A stretch of DNA of 64,000 nt from Lophium mytilinum (taxonomy: Eukaryota > Ascomycota > Dothideomycetes > Mytilinidiales > Mytilinidiaceae). A program made the translations under genes and the position numbers. Within the stretch, counting starts at the first letter, position 1. Every line of letters begins with the position of its first letter. Positions 35,083 to 46,256 of this stretch are shown piece by piece. The stretch spans positions 813,834 through 877,833 of the forward strand of contig MU004189.1 in the NCBI GenBank assembly GCA_010093605.1, in the 5' to 3' direction. The notes under the pieces are model-generated. The model was given only the letters and a program-made list of their open reading frames with translations. It had not been told where the DNA came from and ran no database searches.

Positions 35083-36095
35083 AGGCTTTTACAAATATCT
35101 GCCGGCTATCAAAGTTGGGATTTGGGTTTAACATGGCGTTGGCGGATCGGGAAACTAGAGTTTCATTCGGAGTTAATTGCGACTGTCCTCGGGGACTGGA
35201 TGGTGGATTGTTTGCGCCTCACTCGCGCAGGCGCTTCGAGGAAAGGCTGTGGAGGCGGCACAGTTGAAACTAAAAGTAATTGCCAGCGCCTATAATATGA
35301 ACCAATTTGACGTCTTCAACTACGGTGGCCATGGGATTGACGGTGTGGGTGGTCGAGAGGTGAGCTGCGTACACCTGCTTGCCGCTGTCTGTGGAGCCTC
35401 AGTAGGACTACAAAGTTGAAACAAGATGTAAGTTAATCTTTCTGGCAGGCCTGATAGCTCGCCAGGCTGCTCGGGCTGTGTTGTTGTGTTGTCATGTCAT
35501 GAAACCAGGTCCAGTAGCAGGACTCCCAGATTCGCTTGCAGCACCTCCTCCCCTCGATTGCCGGCCTCCTCCCACCTTCTTCCCACCACAACACTCCAGC
35601 ACCCAACGCCCAACTCGACAGCTATTAACCAAACAAAGCTTGATCCCCAGTCGCACAGTGCTCCGCAAAGGTAAGCCAGCTTTTCCGTACTCTTTCCTAC
35701 GTGTCTACCGTCCTGTTGTTATGGTTTTGGCTCGTTCGTCGCGCCCACCTGCCCGCTCGTCTTCGCACCGTATTTCCCAGCGCTTTCCACCCGACGCGTT
35801 CGCAAGCCTCCTCCGCCTGTTCTAACGCGGTCGCCTGGGCCCAGTCATCCTATCCCTCTACCTTTCAAGAGCTGGAAGCGTCGCGAGGTGCGTGATATCG
35901 CGGCTTGTTGACGTTTCTCGCCCGCAAGCTCTTTGCGCCCGCCCGCCGCCCCAACCCCAACTTGCACACTTCACTTCAGCTAACACAACATACCCCAGTT
36001 TACCTGTTCACCACCCACCACCAGACAGCCTTTTACAGCTCTATCGTCTACTTCTTCTACTCTACTCTCAGCTCCGTCTACGACCGTAAATAGCA
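35083..36095. other. Intergenic with pyrimidine-rich promoter
   Basis: 1.0 kb. From about 35520 to 36090 the plus strand is strongly C/T-rich with few purine runs, as in promoters and leaders of highly expressed fungal genes; it leads into the basic-protein gene at 36096. No ORF with a domain. Confidence 0.5.
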
Positions 36096-36734
36096 ATGGC
36101 TACCACGCGCGCTAAGACGGGCAACGCGAAGCCGCGCGTCTTCCCCAAGATCGAGGAGGCGGTGACGGGCAAGAAGACGACGGGGGGCACAAGCAGCAAG
36201 GCCAACACGTCGAAGCCGCGCGCGAAGAAGGTGGCGACGGGGCGGGTGTCGAAGCCGGCGGCGGAGAAGAAGACGACGACGACTACGACGGCGGCGGCGC
36301 CGAAGAAGAAGACGCCCGTTAAGGCGGTTGCGGATAAGATTAACGGCGCGGTTGAGAAGGCGGAGGGGAAGGTTGAGGGCAAGCCCGGGAAGAAGGTTCG
36401 TTGGCGTTTTCGTGCTTTGCGGTATATTGAGTTGTTGAGAGGTAATTTTTTGAGTGTGTGGGGGGAGGCGAGTGGGTGGTTTGTTATGATTCTGGGGGCT
36501 GGGTGTATGGGTCTGTCTTCAGATGACTGGCGTTGGAGTTTTGTTTCGCGTGCACGTCTTGTTGTTGGGGCGCTCTGTCTCTCCTTTCATTTTACTCTCT
36601 TCTCTCCTGAGATTTCTTGCCCTTCCACCCAAACTCCTCCCCATCACTAACAATCCTCCCAGGCCGCCGGCACCACCAAGGCCAAGTCCACCACTACTCG
36701 GAAGGCCGCCCCCAAGGCCAAGGCCAAGGCCTAA
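36096..36734 (+). CDS. Small Lys/Ala-rich basic protein, histone H1-tail-like
   Basis: Two exons (36096-36395, 36663-36734) around a 267-nt intron with a GTTCGT donor give 123 residues. Composition is dominated by Lys, Ala, Thr and Gly, with repeats of KPRAKK, APKKKTP and PKAKAKA. There is no winged-helix H1 domain, HMG box or RGRP AT-hook, so it is not a canonical H1. Many Pezizomycotina encode such short H1-tail-like proteins next to strong pyrimidine-rich promoters; binding of nucleic acid is inferred from charge. Retaining the intron would replace the C-terminus after residue 100 and add about 84 residues. Confidence 0.75.
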
Positions 36735-37466
36735 ACGCATCTCCACCAATCTAATCGCTGTCGTCGTATCTCGATATGGGGCGTTGCTGGTTGCTGGGTG
36801 CAGGCTGCGGGTCGGGGTGCCAACCGGAGCGAAGAGGGGGTATATCGGTACTTGTCACTCCACTACGAACATACAGTCTAGCTGGCTACAGGTCTCGCAG
36901 TAGCTTTCCGACATCCATCACGAGCTTGCTATTTTCCCTTTCTTCTCCTTGCGTGGGTATATGCTTTCCCCCCCGATACGGGGTCTTCTTATTTCTTTGC
37001 TCTATGATATCGGGTTTTGGTTTGGGTTCTATGGGATCGGATGGTTGGGAGAATGGAGCGGGATGGGTGAAGCAAAGACTGGGTCTTCGACGTATACCAC
37101 AGGGGCACAGCGGACAGATATATATACTCCAATCGTCTGGGTCTAGCTTTCTGTACGCATCGGATCGGATCCTCGGGTCTTGTTTGGCTGTGGGTTGTGT
37201 TATGTGGTTTTGTCTTTTTGGGGTATGATGCTCGATGTTGATTTGCTTTCCGTGCGTTTGGGTAGTCCTAGCTTAGGTTGGAAGCTCGCGGGGAGGGGTT
37301 GGGCTGCTTGCTAATGATGGGTATTGGTTTTCTTGTACTCGACTGCTTTATTGTCTTGTGCAGATTCATCTAACAAATCAATCCCTCTAGGTGAATCCAG
37401 TATCAACCGCCGGTCGTATAAAAGTAAGTCACTATCGATAAAGCCCCTCGTAAGAAACTAGTTTAC
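36735..37466. other. Convergent 3' intergenic region
   Basis: 732 bp, T/G-rich, between convergent stops. Holds 3' UTRs; nothing else recognised. Confidence 0.45.
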
Positions 37467-39417
37467 TCATCCCTCAAACGCCTCCCCATCCACCATAACA
37501 TCAACCTTCCACCCCTTCCCATCCCCCACCCAATTCTTCCTCTTCCCCGCCTTCTCCACTCCCTTAACCGCCTTCCGAAACCCCTCATCCCCACCCCCAA
37601 CCGCCTCCACCGCCCCCTCGACCCTAAAATCGACCCTCAACACCTCCTCCCCCTTCTTCCCCTTCCCCCACGCCGCCTTAACCGCCAGCCTTCTCTCCCT
37701 CACCACCCCCGCCGGATACACACTCGCCACCACCCCCGCCACCCGCCCCAAGTACACGCACCACCACGCCCACCCCTCCGGCAGCAACCGCACTATCCTC
37801 CCATAAAACTCCTGCTCGCTCGGACTGATCCGCCCCACCCCCCCATGCCGCTCGCATAGCAGCAGCGCCAGCACAGCCCGCTGCTGGTGGCTGACGCCGT
37901 GCGTCCCCGCCCATAACCCTGTAGTTGTGGACCGCAGCGCGGCGCCCGCGAAGATGTCCTTCGGTAGCGCCGCGTGCGCGTACATGGCCTGCGCCAGTGC
38001 TGTCAGCATCCCCTCATCGATCGGGCTGTCGGGCGCGGCGGCTTCAATGAGCTCAACGAGCCCAGCGACGGATGCCGGCGCGTGGTCTCGCGTAGCCACG
38101 ACGAACGGGTCCAGCGCGCGCTCGGCGGGGGTTAGAGACGCGAAATGCACGCCCTCCCTCACGCCGCCCTGGCAGAAATATACATCGTGGATCGCCGGGA
38201 GGGCGGCGGCGAGGCAGGATACTAAGAACGCGACAGCGGGGACTTGGCCCGCGCGGCGAGCGGAGACGCGGAAAATGGCGGGGGTGGAGTCGGCCATGGC
38301 GAGGTTGACGGCGGCTTGGACCGCCGCGGTGTTGTGGAAGGCGGATGTTGTGACGTGCAGCCCGTTGATGATGGGGATCGGGTAGGGGGAGATGGCGTGC
38401 GAGGACATGAGGACGAAGCCCCAGCCGCGGAAGCCGCCGCCGCTGAGGTACAGCGACAGCCCTTTCGGGCTTTGGAGGAGAGAGGGGGGGATGGCGAGGG
38501 AGGCGACGGCGGCGCGGAGGGCGGCGGTGACCTCCTCGCGGTAGGCGGCGTGAGGGGTGGTGGAGAGGGCGTGGGTGAGGGCGGCCGCGCCGTAGGGCAG
38601 GCTGATGGAGCCGGCGGGGCTCATCTGGATGTCCCCTGAGTGCGTGGTTAGCCAGGTGATTTGCGTGCTGCCGCCGCCTAGGTCCATGACCAGGCCGTTC
38701 ACGGCGCTGTAGCTGCTCGCGACGCCGTAGGCGCCTACGCGCCCTTCTTCTTCTTTGGGGAGCAGCTCCACGGTCCAGCCGGTGGCGTCGTGGATCTGGT
38801 TCCGGAAGGCAGAGGAGTTGGGCGCCGTGCGGGTAGCTTCGGTGGCGAGGAGGCGGATTTGGGAGGGGGGGACGCCGTAGTCGGTGCAGGTGGATTTGAA
38901 GCGGAGGAGGGATTGGACGACGGCGCTGATGGTTGGGTCGGGGATGGGCAGGCGGGTCGAGCTGCCTTCGGGGTATTGGGCGTCGTAGAGGGAGATGGCG
39001 GCGCGGTCGGTGTAGATGGTTGGCAGGATGCGGCGGGTGAGAGGGCTGAGAGATGTTATGGAGAAGCGGATGCCATTGCTAGGGGGGTGTTAGTAGGGGG
39101 ATTGATTTTGATGTTGAGAAAAGCTGATAAGATAATAGAACAAGGGTAAGAAGGGTATAGAATAGAGAGCATGACTTAAAGGTGCAGTATCTGATAAAGA
39201 GACATATTGACTGAGAAACCAAAGAAGATTAAGCCTACCTTCCCATATCCACGAGGCCATGGTAGTCTGGGTTCTCTGAACTCTCCATCCTTATCCGTTC
39301 AGATGAATCAGACGTAGGTTTTGATGCTATCAGTCTACTAGTATCGTCTTTATCCAGCTTGCTCTTACGAAAACACAGAAGCTTTAAGATGCGATCAAAG
39401 AGTTGGGACAGGTTCAT
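37467..39417 (-). CDS. RTG2: Retrograde regulation protein 2-like, Ppx/GppA phosphatase family
   Basis: Exons 39417-39239 and 39078-37467 around a 160-nt intron give 596 residues. The ASKHA-fold Ppx/GppA motifs are clear: VDMGSNGIRFS (phosphate loop 1, split by the intron), [28 protein letters not shown] (phosphate loop 2) and [13 protein letters not shown]. In yeast, Rtg2 senses mitochondrial state in the cytoplasm and controls glutamate-linked retrograde expression. Filamentous-fungal members are longer, as here. The 3' half is very GC-rich, which creates long antisense frames that are shadows. An internal ATG at residue 44 is an alternative start. Confidence 0.9.
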
Positions 39418-39929
39418 TACAGGAGATCGTGTGTAAGTGGAGTCGTTAGTTCAGTGGAAATCTCGAAAAAGAACCCCACAGCAGCTGAAGCGGCAGAGAT
39501 TGCTTCACCGAACAAGGTGATTGTTTCCAGTAATAACGACCCGCATGAAACTCATAAGTCGTGTTCTTTAGAGTAAGCTAGGAAAGTTTTGCGATGCAGG
39601 CATAAAAATTGAGAAATAGTGGAAGTCTGACGTCGTCGGTTACAGGGTCTGATATCACGCTAACCAAGATTGGAGTCCTCTGTTGACCTGCAAATTCATG
39701 TTCATTTGCTCAAGTTTACGGATATTCATCCTCCGACTCCATGCTCCCTAGAGGTAGCCGTATTATACTAGTGGGTTTGCCTCCAGCAATCAATCATAAA
39801 ATCAGAACTTTTCCTCCAAGCCACTCCACAATACATATACACGTGAAAGGCAGGATACCGCTCGCTCGTAAAACTCGCCCAGTAACACAGACGTTGAGAA
39901 GCCCGATAAACCTGTTGCTGGACATCTCC
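39418..39929. other. Intergenic, RTG2 upstream
   Basis: 512 bp between RTG2 start and the 3' end of the HAM1-like gene. No feature recognised. Confidence 0.45.
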
Positions 39930-42201
39930 TCAGGTCATGTTCATAGTGTGAACGTCGAAGACTTCGTTCCTCCAGCCACCTTGGTCGTAATCCTCGACTC
40001 TCTCTCCGGCCCGAGTAGCCTCGTCTTCCCAAAGCTTGACAATACTGCCTGGGGCGTACTTCCCCTTGAAGACACCTTTGCCAGGCTGAGCAACGCCAAC
40101 TCTGGTATACAGGTCAGGGTCATCTTCAGGGGTCAAGCGGGTCATGACTGCTCTGAAGAAGGTGCGGAGATCATCCGGGTTCGAAATCTGGGTGGCACGG
40201 AGGCGCTCGCGAGCGAACAGCAATTCGCGGTTCGCGGCGTGTATGCCATCCGCAATAGCAGATGCAAGTTGCTTCTCCATGACCTTCCGGATGATCGGCC
40301 GCAGAAGAGGCTTCAGCAGCCAGCCGAAGAACGAGAATTTGCTCTTGCGCATGGAGTAGGTGAGCTTGTGGACATGAACGCGCACGGCCTTCAACGTTAA
40401 GATCTTCTCCAGCTTTTCTTTGCCGATCTCGACGTCTAGGTGGATGTCGATGCCTCGTTCGTCCAGTTGGAATGAGGCAATCCCCTCGTCTGCCAGACGG
40501 AGGATGCCTGAGTGGGCTCGAAGAAGGAATCCAATTTCGTCGGCTTTGAGGGAAAGACCGTCGAGTTTGATGGTCACAAAAGAAGAGACCTTGGAGGTCA
40601 TTCTGAAGCGAGCTTTTCGGATTTCCAGGTCGTTGTAGGTCTCGACGCGGAGTCTATAGGGAAGGAAGGAGCTATGGTTAATCGTCCGACCTGGCTCAAT
40701 GATGAGATTCTCGAGCAGGAGATCGACGTCTGGAGTTGAGATCTCAAGACGAGGGATAGGAACGTATTGTATGGCCTGTATGAATACGGGAACAAATACG
40801 TTGATCGCGTCTGTTACCAGCTCTCCACTCGTGTACGCATGGGCTGGCGAGAGGATGTTGAAAAGTTTCATCGAAGTCTTCAGCAGCTTTGCGATGTCTT
40901 CATCCTCCACAACGGAGTAGAAGGTAGTTTGAATCTGACCAAAGAGCTTGTCCACATCATCACGGAGGGATGACTCCGTGCCAACCTTGCGAGACTTTTC
41001 CCTCAATTGCTGGAACTTTTCGTCGGCATGGTCGAAGAACTCTGGGTCTGTCAGGAGTTTCTCCAGAGAGTTACCCATGTCCGTCATCAAGTCCTCAAAC
41101 TCTGGATCATTCTCGCGGTGGCCCATGACTTGCTTGAAGTCTGTTTCGAGTTTTTCCCACTCCTTCTTGTCTCCAAATGAGCTTATGAGAATCCAGAAGT
41201 TCTGCATCGCCTTGTCCAAGGCCCTGTTGGTGTTAACATCATCCTGCGTAGTATCGACAGCCTCTTGGATGCCACGAGAATATATCATGGCGTAGCGTTT
41301 CATCAGAGTCGATATGGTGGACACTGAATCAGAGTAGTCTCTCCGCTTTCTGAGATTGAGAACGACCTGCTTCAGCCGGTAGATCAAGGTATCCTTCTCA
41401 TCTCCGGTCAATTTGTCTTCGAGGCTGCTTTCTGCTTCCTTTGCAACCTTAACAGCGCCATTGCCGACTACATTGGCAACATCGACGAGATCGCCGTTGA
41501 GGTCGTTAGCAGAAGGAGGAGGACCGGAGTCTGCTCCAGGCTCTTTCACAGCCTCTTGTTCTTTCTTGGAGGGCTCGATCTTGTTTCCTGCTTCCTTAGC
41601 CACTGACGATAGCTTGAAAGCAGTATCTTTGAACACTTCGCGTCCGATGACGTTGAGGTCGGAGAGGAAGAGGCGGAAGTCGGAATTGGTGAGGAGGAGG
41701 GAGCCAACAGTCTGCAGACTCTGGTAGGCTGAATTTGTTAGCACTGTCTTATTCAAATTTAGCGGTAGCTAGCTTACCTGCGGTTGTATCTGCCTTAGCT
41801 TTGGCTTTGGAAGCTCTCTTAGCTAGGTCGTCCACATCGACAGACACCTTGGACTTGGACAGGAACCAGATGAAGTCCTGGATCTGGTCCTCACTGTTCT
41901 TGTGTTGCAGCAGCTCCATGAACTCTCGTAGCCATTGCTTTGTGTACTTGACAAGCAAGCGGCCAGAGTCACTCAAGTCTGGGTTGTCGGGGTTGAGGAT
42001 GTCGGCAGCAGTCAATGTCCGCAGGTTGATGATGACCTGTTCGTTGGAGGGCATGAAACCTTTGGCCAGAGCTCTGTACATCTGATACGAGTGCAGCTTC
42101 TGATGCACCTGTCTCTGCAGAGCCGTGTCATCGTGATACTGAGGCAGCAAAGGCTGGCGGTCGTCAGCTCGCGACTTGCGGAATCCAAAGCAGGAAGACA
42201 T
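39930..42201 (-). CDS. HAM1-like protein (HAM1_N/HAM1_C domains)
   Basis: Exons 42201-41778 and 41728-39930 give 740 residues. The N-terminal part (FGFRKSRADDRQPLLPQY, then QKLHSYQMYRALAKGFMPS and NLRTLTAADILNP) and the helical middle match the HAM1-like N-terminal family. The C-terminal part, with PVFIQAIQYVPIPRLEI, LLENLIIEPGRTINHSSFLPYR-type text and FGWLLKPLLRPIIRKVMEKQL, matches HAM1_C, which has a lipid-binding BPI/SMP-like look. Named from Neurospora hyphal-fusion work; the molecular role is not settled. A Lys/Ala coiled region spans the intron. Assignment is from family memory. Confidence 0.8.
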
Positions 42202-44027
42202 AGTGTAAGGAGGTGTAGATGGTTGAACTCGAGCTGTCGGATGGAGTGAAAGCTCTGCTTAGGGCAACAAAGACGTTGTTGAACCAAGATCGCGTGCCGT
42301 GCTGGTCGTCATGATTTGCGCATCACGGTTGCAACTCCGCAGTCGCCAGGCGCGACACGAGCTAGCGATGACGCAGGAGCCAAGCAGAAACCTGGTGGTG
42401 ATCAGGCTCCAGAGCCCAGAACGACAGTCTTTTGCCCCGCCTAAACTGCTGCTTAGACTGTCAACTACGCCAAGCTGTGTACGGGTTGGCATCAAAGCTT
42501 CATTTTTGCCTAAAGCAGGCACGTCAGTGTCACAGCACGTGTGACTCAGGATTCGTGAGAACTGCGTCTGGTACCTCTTTTCATTGGCGAGAGTATATGG
42601 GTCTTCCGTGGTCCGTCATCTGCACCCAGCTTACACATTGAACCGGCAATAGATCCAACCAGCCCGCAGTTTATGATGTTCGGGTGTTGATGCTATGTAG
42701 ACGCCCGAGACTGCAGTTCTCAGTCGACGCAACGGAAGTGAATCTCTGCTTTCCCGCTCAATGCATTATCGGATGTCCGGAGCAGCAGATATGAAACAGA
42801 CGCCAGCTGCTGCAGATACCTTCTATCCGGCTGGAGTTCCACCAAGCTGGACGACCGAGGCCCAAACGACTCCAGCTCTGCAGCTATTCGGAACGAACCG
42901 TAGCTTAACTCTACTTCCCCAAGGTGAATTCTGCGCTTGCTCGAAAGCGGCAAGATAGACTGCGGGGAAACCTGGAGACGTCTTGGAAGTCAAGAATAGC
43001 TCGTGTGGACATAGCGCCACGGACTACCTGCCTTGGTTGCGCTGCCCTCAGATCAATCACTGACTGATGGAGCTCGCGTGCCCTTCCAGACGCACCGGCA
43101 GGAGCTCCGGATTGACCGCTCCACAGTCGTCGGAGATTAGGTACAAGTGTCGTGTGCAGCTCAACGAAACTAGTTGCACGATGCGCTGGTTGGACAGGCG
43201 GCGGTGATATCAACAATCGGTGTGAAAGCGTCAGTGTAGTTGCAGGTCGACCGTCGACCCCGTCCATAGATACATAGACTCCCCCCAAGGTCCGCTCCGG
43301 CCAGCAGCAGAGGCTCTCAGAGACAGACGCCCCCCGAACCGCACCCGAAACCAGTGTAAGACGAGGGCGCGCGCACAGATAATGATGTGCTTATTCGAAG
43401 AAGAGGGATTTAACGACCTGTCTCAAACCAGGAGGGCTCGGACATGCCCTGAAAAAGGCCCTCGCCGGCCGGACCCGTGCTGTCTACACAGACGCTGGAC
43501 CTGGAGGAGATTCACTGACTGACTGCGTGGATGGGGATGGGGATGGGCACCGCGATGCGCAGCTGATCGGTGTATGCAGCGAGGCCTCGACACGGAGCTG
43601 GCGATCAGGGAGGTTCGTTCGCGGCGTCTGTGGCCTCGATGGATTCGCAATTCTCGTTCATCCCGATAGCGCCCGAACTCCCCCCACGATTCGCGCTGGG
43701 CAATTGTTGAGCAGTGGCGGCGCACTGCACGCACGGCCTCGCGCAGCCCTGCAGCTTGCTAGCATGCCCGGCGCGGCCTCGAAGCTCAGGCGGGAAATAA
43801 TTTTGTGACATTCAGCGTCCCAAACGCCCTCAGCGCCTCCGTCCGGCTCTCCTCAGAAGCACTCCACGCTGAGAACAACCTGACCGGCACTGACTCCTGC
43901 CGCTAATTGCTGTCCCCCGATAGGCCCGTCTGCTTGCTTCTGCCCCCGTTAACCCCCCCGACCTCGAGCCCATTAACTGTTTCTTTTGGCACCACATGCC
44001 GCGCCCTGCTACACCAAATCCTCGTCC
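42202..44027. other. Long divergent intergenic region
   Basis: 1.83 kb between the HAM1-like start (reading left) and malic enzyme (reading right). GC-rich with several 60-125-codon frames lacking domains. The last 250 bp is C-rich, probably the malic enzyme promoter. Confidence 0.45.
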
Positions 44028-46256
44028 ATGCCCACCCTCATTGCCTTAAAAGGTGCCCGGCCCCTCACGAGCTGTCTGCAGAAAACCCTCCTCCGTCCAT
44101 CATTCATCTCTACTTCCAAAACTTTTGCCCAATCTCGCACCATGGCTTCCCTCGAAATCGCACACGCCAATGTTAAACAGGCGCAACATCATGCCTCACC
44201 GTCGGTACCCAGGCTACTAAGCACCACGTTCGTGTTCCCATTCTATGCCTACTTTTCAATTGCTGACAGCTTGTAGGAGTGGTGACTTTGACACTGCCAA
44301 CACGCCAGAGGTCCGCAAGTACCTCCGAACCTACGGCCTCACACCCCCAGCTGTTGAGAGCTTCGAGGTACAAGCAAAGAGATGTATGGGAGCTCGTGAA
44401 TGCTGCTATTCTACACCAAAGCTTACTGGAACCAGGTCTCAATCTTCTGGCGTTGAAGACGACGCCGATTGAGAAATACCAGTATCTGACTCACCTCCGG
44501 GCTACCAACGTCCACCTCTTCTACCGACTACTGTCAGAAAACATCAAGGTAATAAATTCTGAACATACCCAGACGGAAAAAAGCTTACAATGCGTGCAGG
44601 AATTGACTCCCCTTATCTACACCCCCACTGTCGGCGAAGCCTGCGTTCGGTGGTCAGAAATTTACACACAACCCGAGGGCCTCTACCTCTCGTACACAGA
44701 CAAGGGCAACCTCCACACGATCCTCCAAAACTGGCCCCACAATGTTGAGATCTCTGTCGTTACGGATGGCTCTAGAATTCTGGGTCTTGGAGACCTTGGT
44801 GTGAACGGGATGGGTATTCCAGTAGGCAAACTGGCCCTCTACACCGCCTGTGCTGGTATTCGGCCTACCTCTACTCTGCCTCTCCAGCTGGATCTGGGCA
44901 CAAACAACAAGGCCCTTTGGGAAGACCCCCTATACATGGGTAGCAGAGTGCCCAAGATCTCCCCTGAGGAGGAGCGGGACTTCTTGGACGAGCTAATGGC
45001 CGCCCTGACCGAGAAGTGGCCTGGGTATGTTTCTATCCCACCCTCCGTCTAAGGTTACATACTAATCGGGTGACAGTATCGTGATCCAGTTTGAGGATTT
45101 CAAGAACCCCTTCCCAGCTCTCGAACGGTATCGCGATATGTACACGTGCTTCAACGATGACGTCCAGGGAACTGGTGCCGTGATCGTTGGCGGCTTCATC
45201 AATGCCGTAAGGCATAGTGGTGTTCCTGCCAAGGACCACCGTGCTATTTTCTTGGGTGCTGGCAGTGCTGGTGTTGGCGTCGCGAAGCAAATTGTCGAGT
45301 ACTTCATGAAGGAAGGCTTGACGGAAGATGAGGCCCGCAAGAAGTTTTGGTTCGTAGACTCGAACGTAAGTTTTAGATTACCGAACATCCTAGATACCAG
45401 GCTAATTGTCGACAGGGTCTTGTCACATCAGACCGTGGTGACAAACTCGCGGACCACAAGGTCTACTTCGCCCGGGATGACAACGAGGGCAAGCAAATCC
45501 AGAGCTTGGCCCGCCTGATCGACTTCGTCAAGCCTACCATCCTGATGGGTCTCTCTACCATTGGTGGAGCCTTCAACAGGGATATCCTGCAGCGAATGGC
45601 CGCGCTAAACGATAGGCCCATCATCTTCCCCCTGTCCAACCCATCGTCCAAATCGGAGTGCACCTTTGAGGAAGCCATCAAGTATACCGAGGGCCGAGCT
45701 CTGTTCGCCAGCGGCAGCCCCTTCCCTTCGCTAGACTTCGGTGGGAAGAATCTCACTCCCGGCCAAGGTCAGTACCTCCCTCCGTCAATTCCCGGCGTCG
45801 AACCGCCGAGAACCACAAGCTAATCTGATGTATGCAGGTAACAACATGTACGTGTTCCCTGGCATTGGCCTCGGCGCCATCCTCAGCAAGGCCGTCAGCG
45901 TCACCCAAGACATGATCTATGCCTCTGCCGAGTCGCTCTCGACTGCTCTCAACCCCCAGGAGGTTGCCGACGGCTGGCTATACCCCGACATTCGCCGAAT
46001 CCGGGAAGTCAGCGTAACCGTTACCCGTGGTGTCATCCGCGCTGCCCAGGACAACGGCGTGGACCGCGAGATTGCTCTCCGTGGCCTCACCGACGACCAG
46101 CTCGACGACTACATCCGAGACCGCATGTACAACCCCTTCAACGAGCGTGAGAACGTCGAAGACGAGGTTGCACAGCTCGTCGCTACGGCAAGCGGTATCT
46201 CGCAAGAGACCAACGGCCATGCAACGAACGGCGTCCGTGCTGCTGCCCACTTGTAG
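44028..46256 (+). CDS. MAE1: NAD(P)-dependent malic enzyme, probably mitochondrial
   Basis: Oxidative decarboxylation of malate to pyruvate. Seven exons (44028-44227, 44277-44383, 44436-44548, 44600-45024, 45077-45365, 45416-45767, 45838-46256) give 634 residues. The N-terminus (LKGARPLTSCLQKTLLRPS) looks like a mitochondrial presequence; a second ATG at 44142 could give a cytosolic form. Family motifs: HLFYRLLSENIK, LIYTPTVGEAC, VVTDGSRILGLGDLG, FNDDVQGTGAV, the Rossmann GAGSAGVGVAKQIVE, and FPLSNPSSKSE. Intron 3 (51 nt) is stop-free and a multiple of three, so retention would insert 17 residues. The first intron has an unusual GTTCGT donor. Confidence 0.93.

Noticed and set aside
37927-38639. 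Long plus-strand frames inside RTG2
   Set aside because: Antisense frames caused by high GC in third positions of the RTG2 coding region.
43423-43811. Frames of about 90-103 codons on both strands before malic enzyme
   Set aside because: Mutually overlapping, no motifs, GC-rich promoter DNA.
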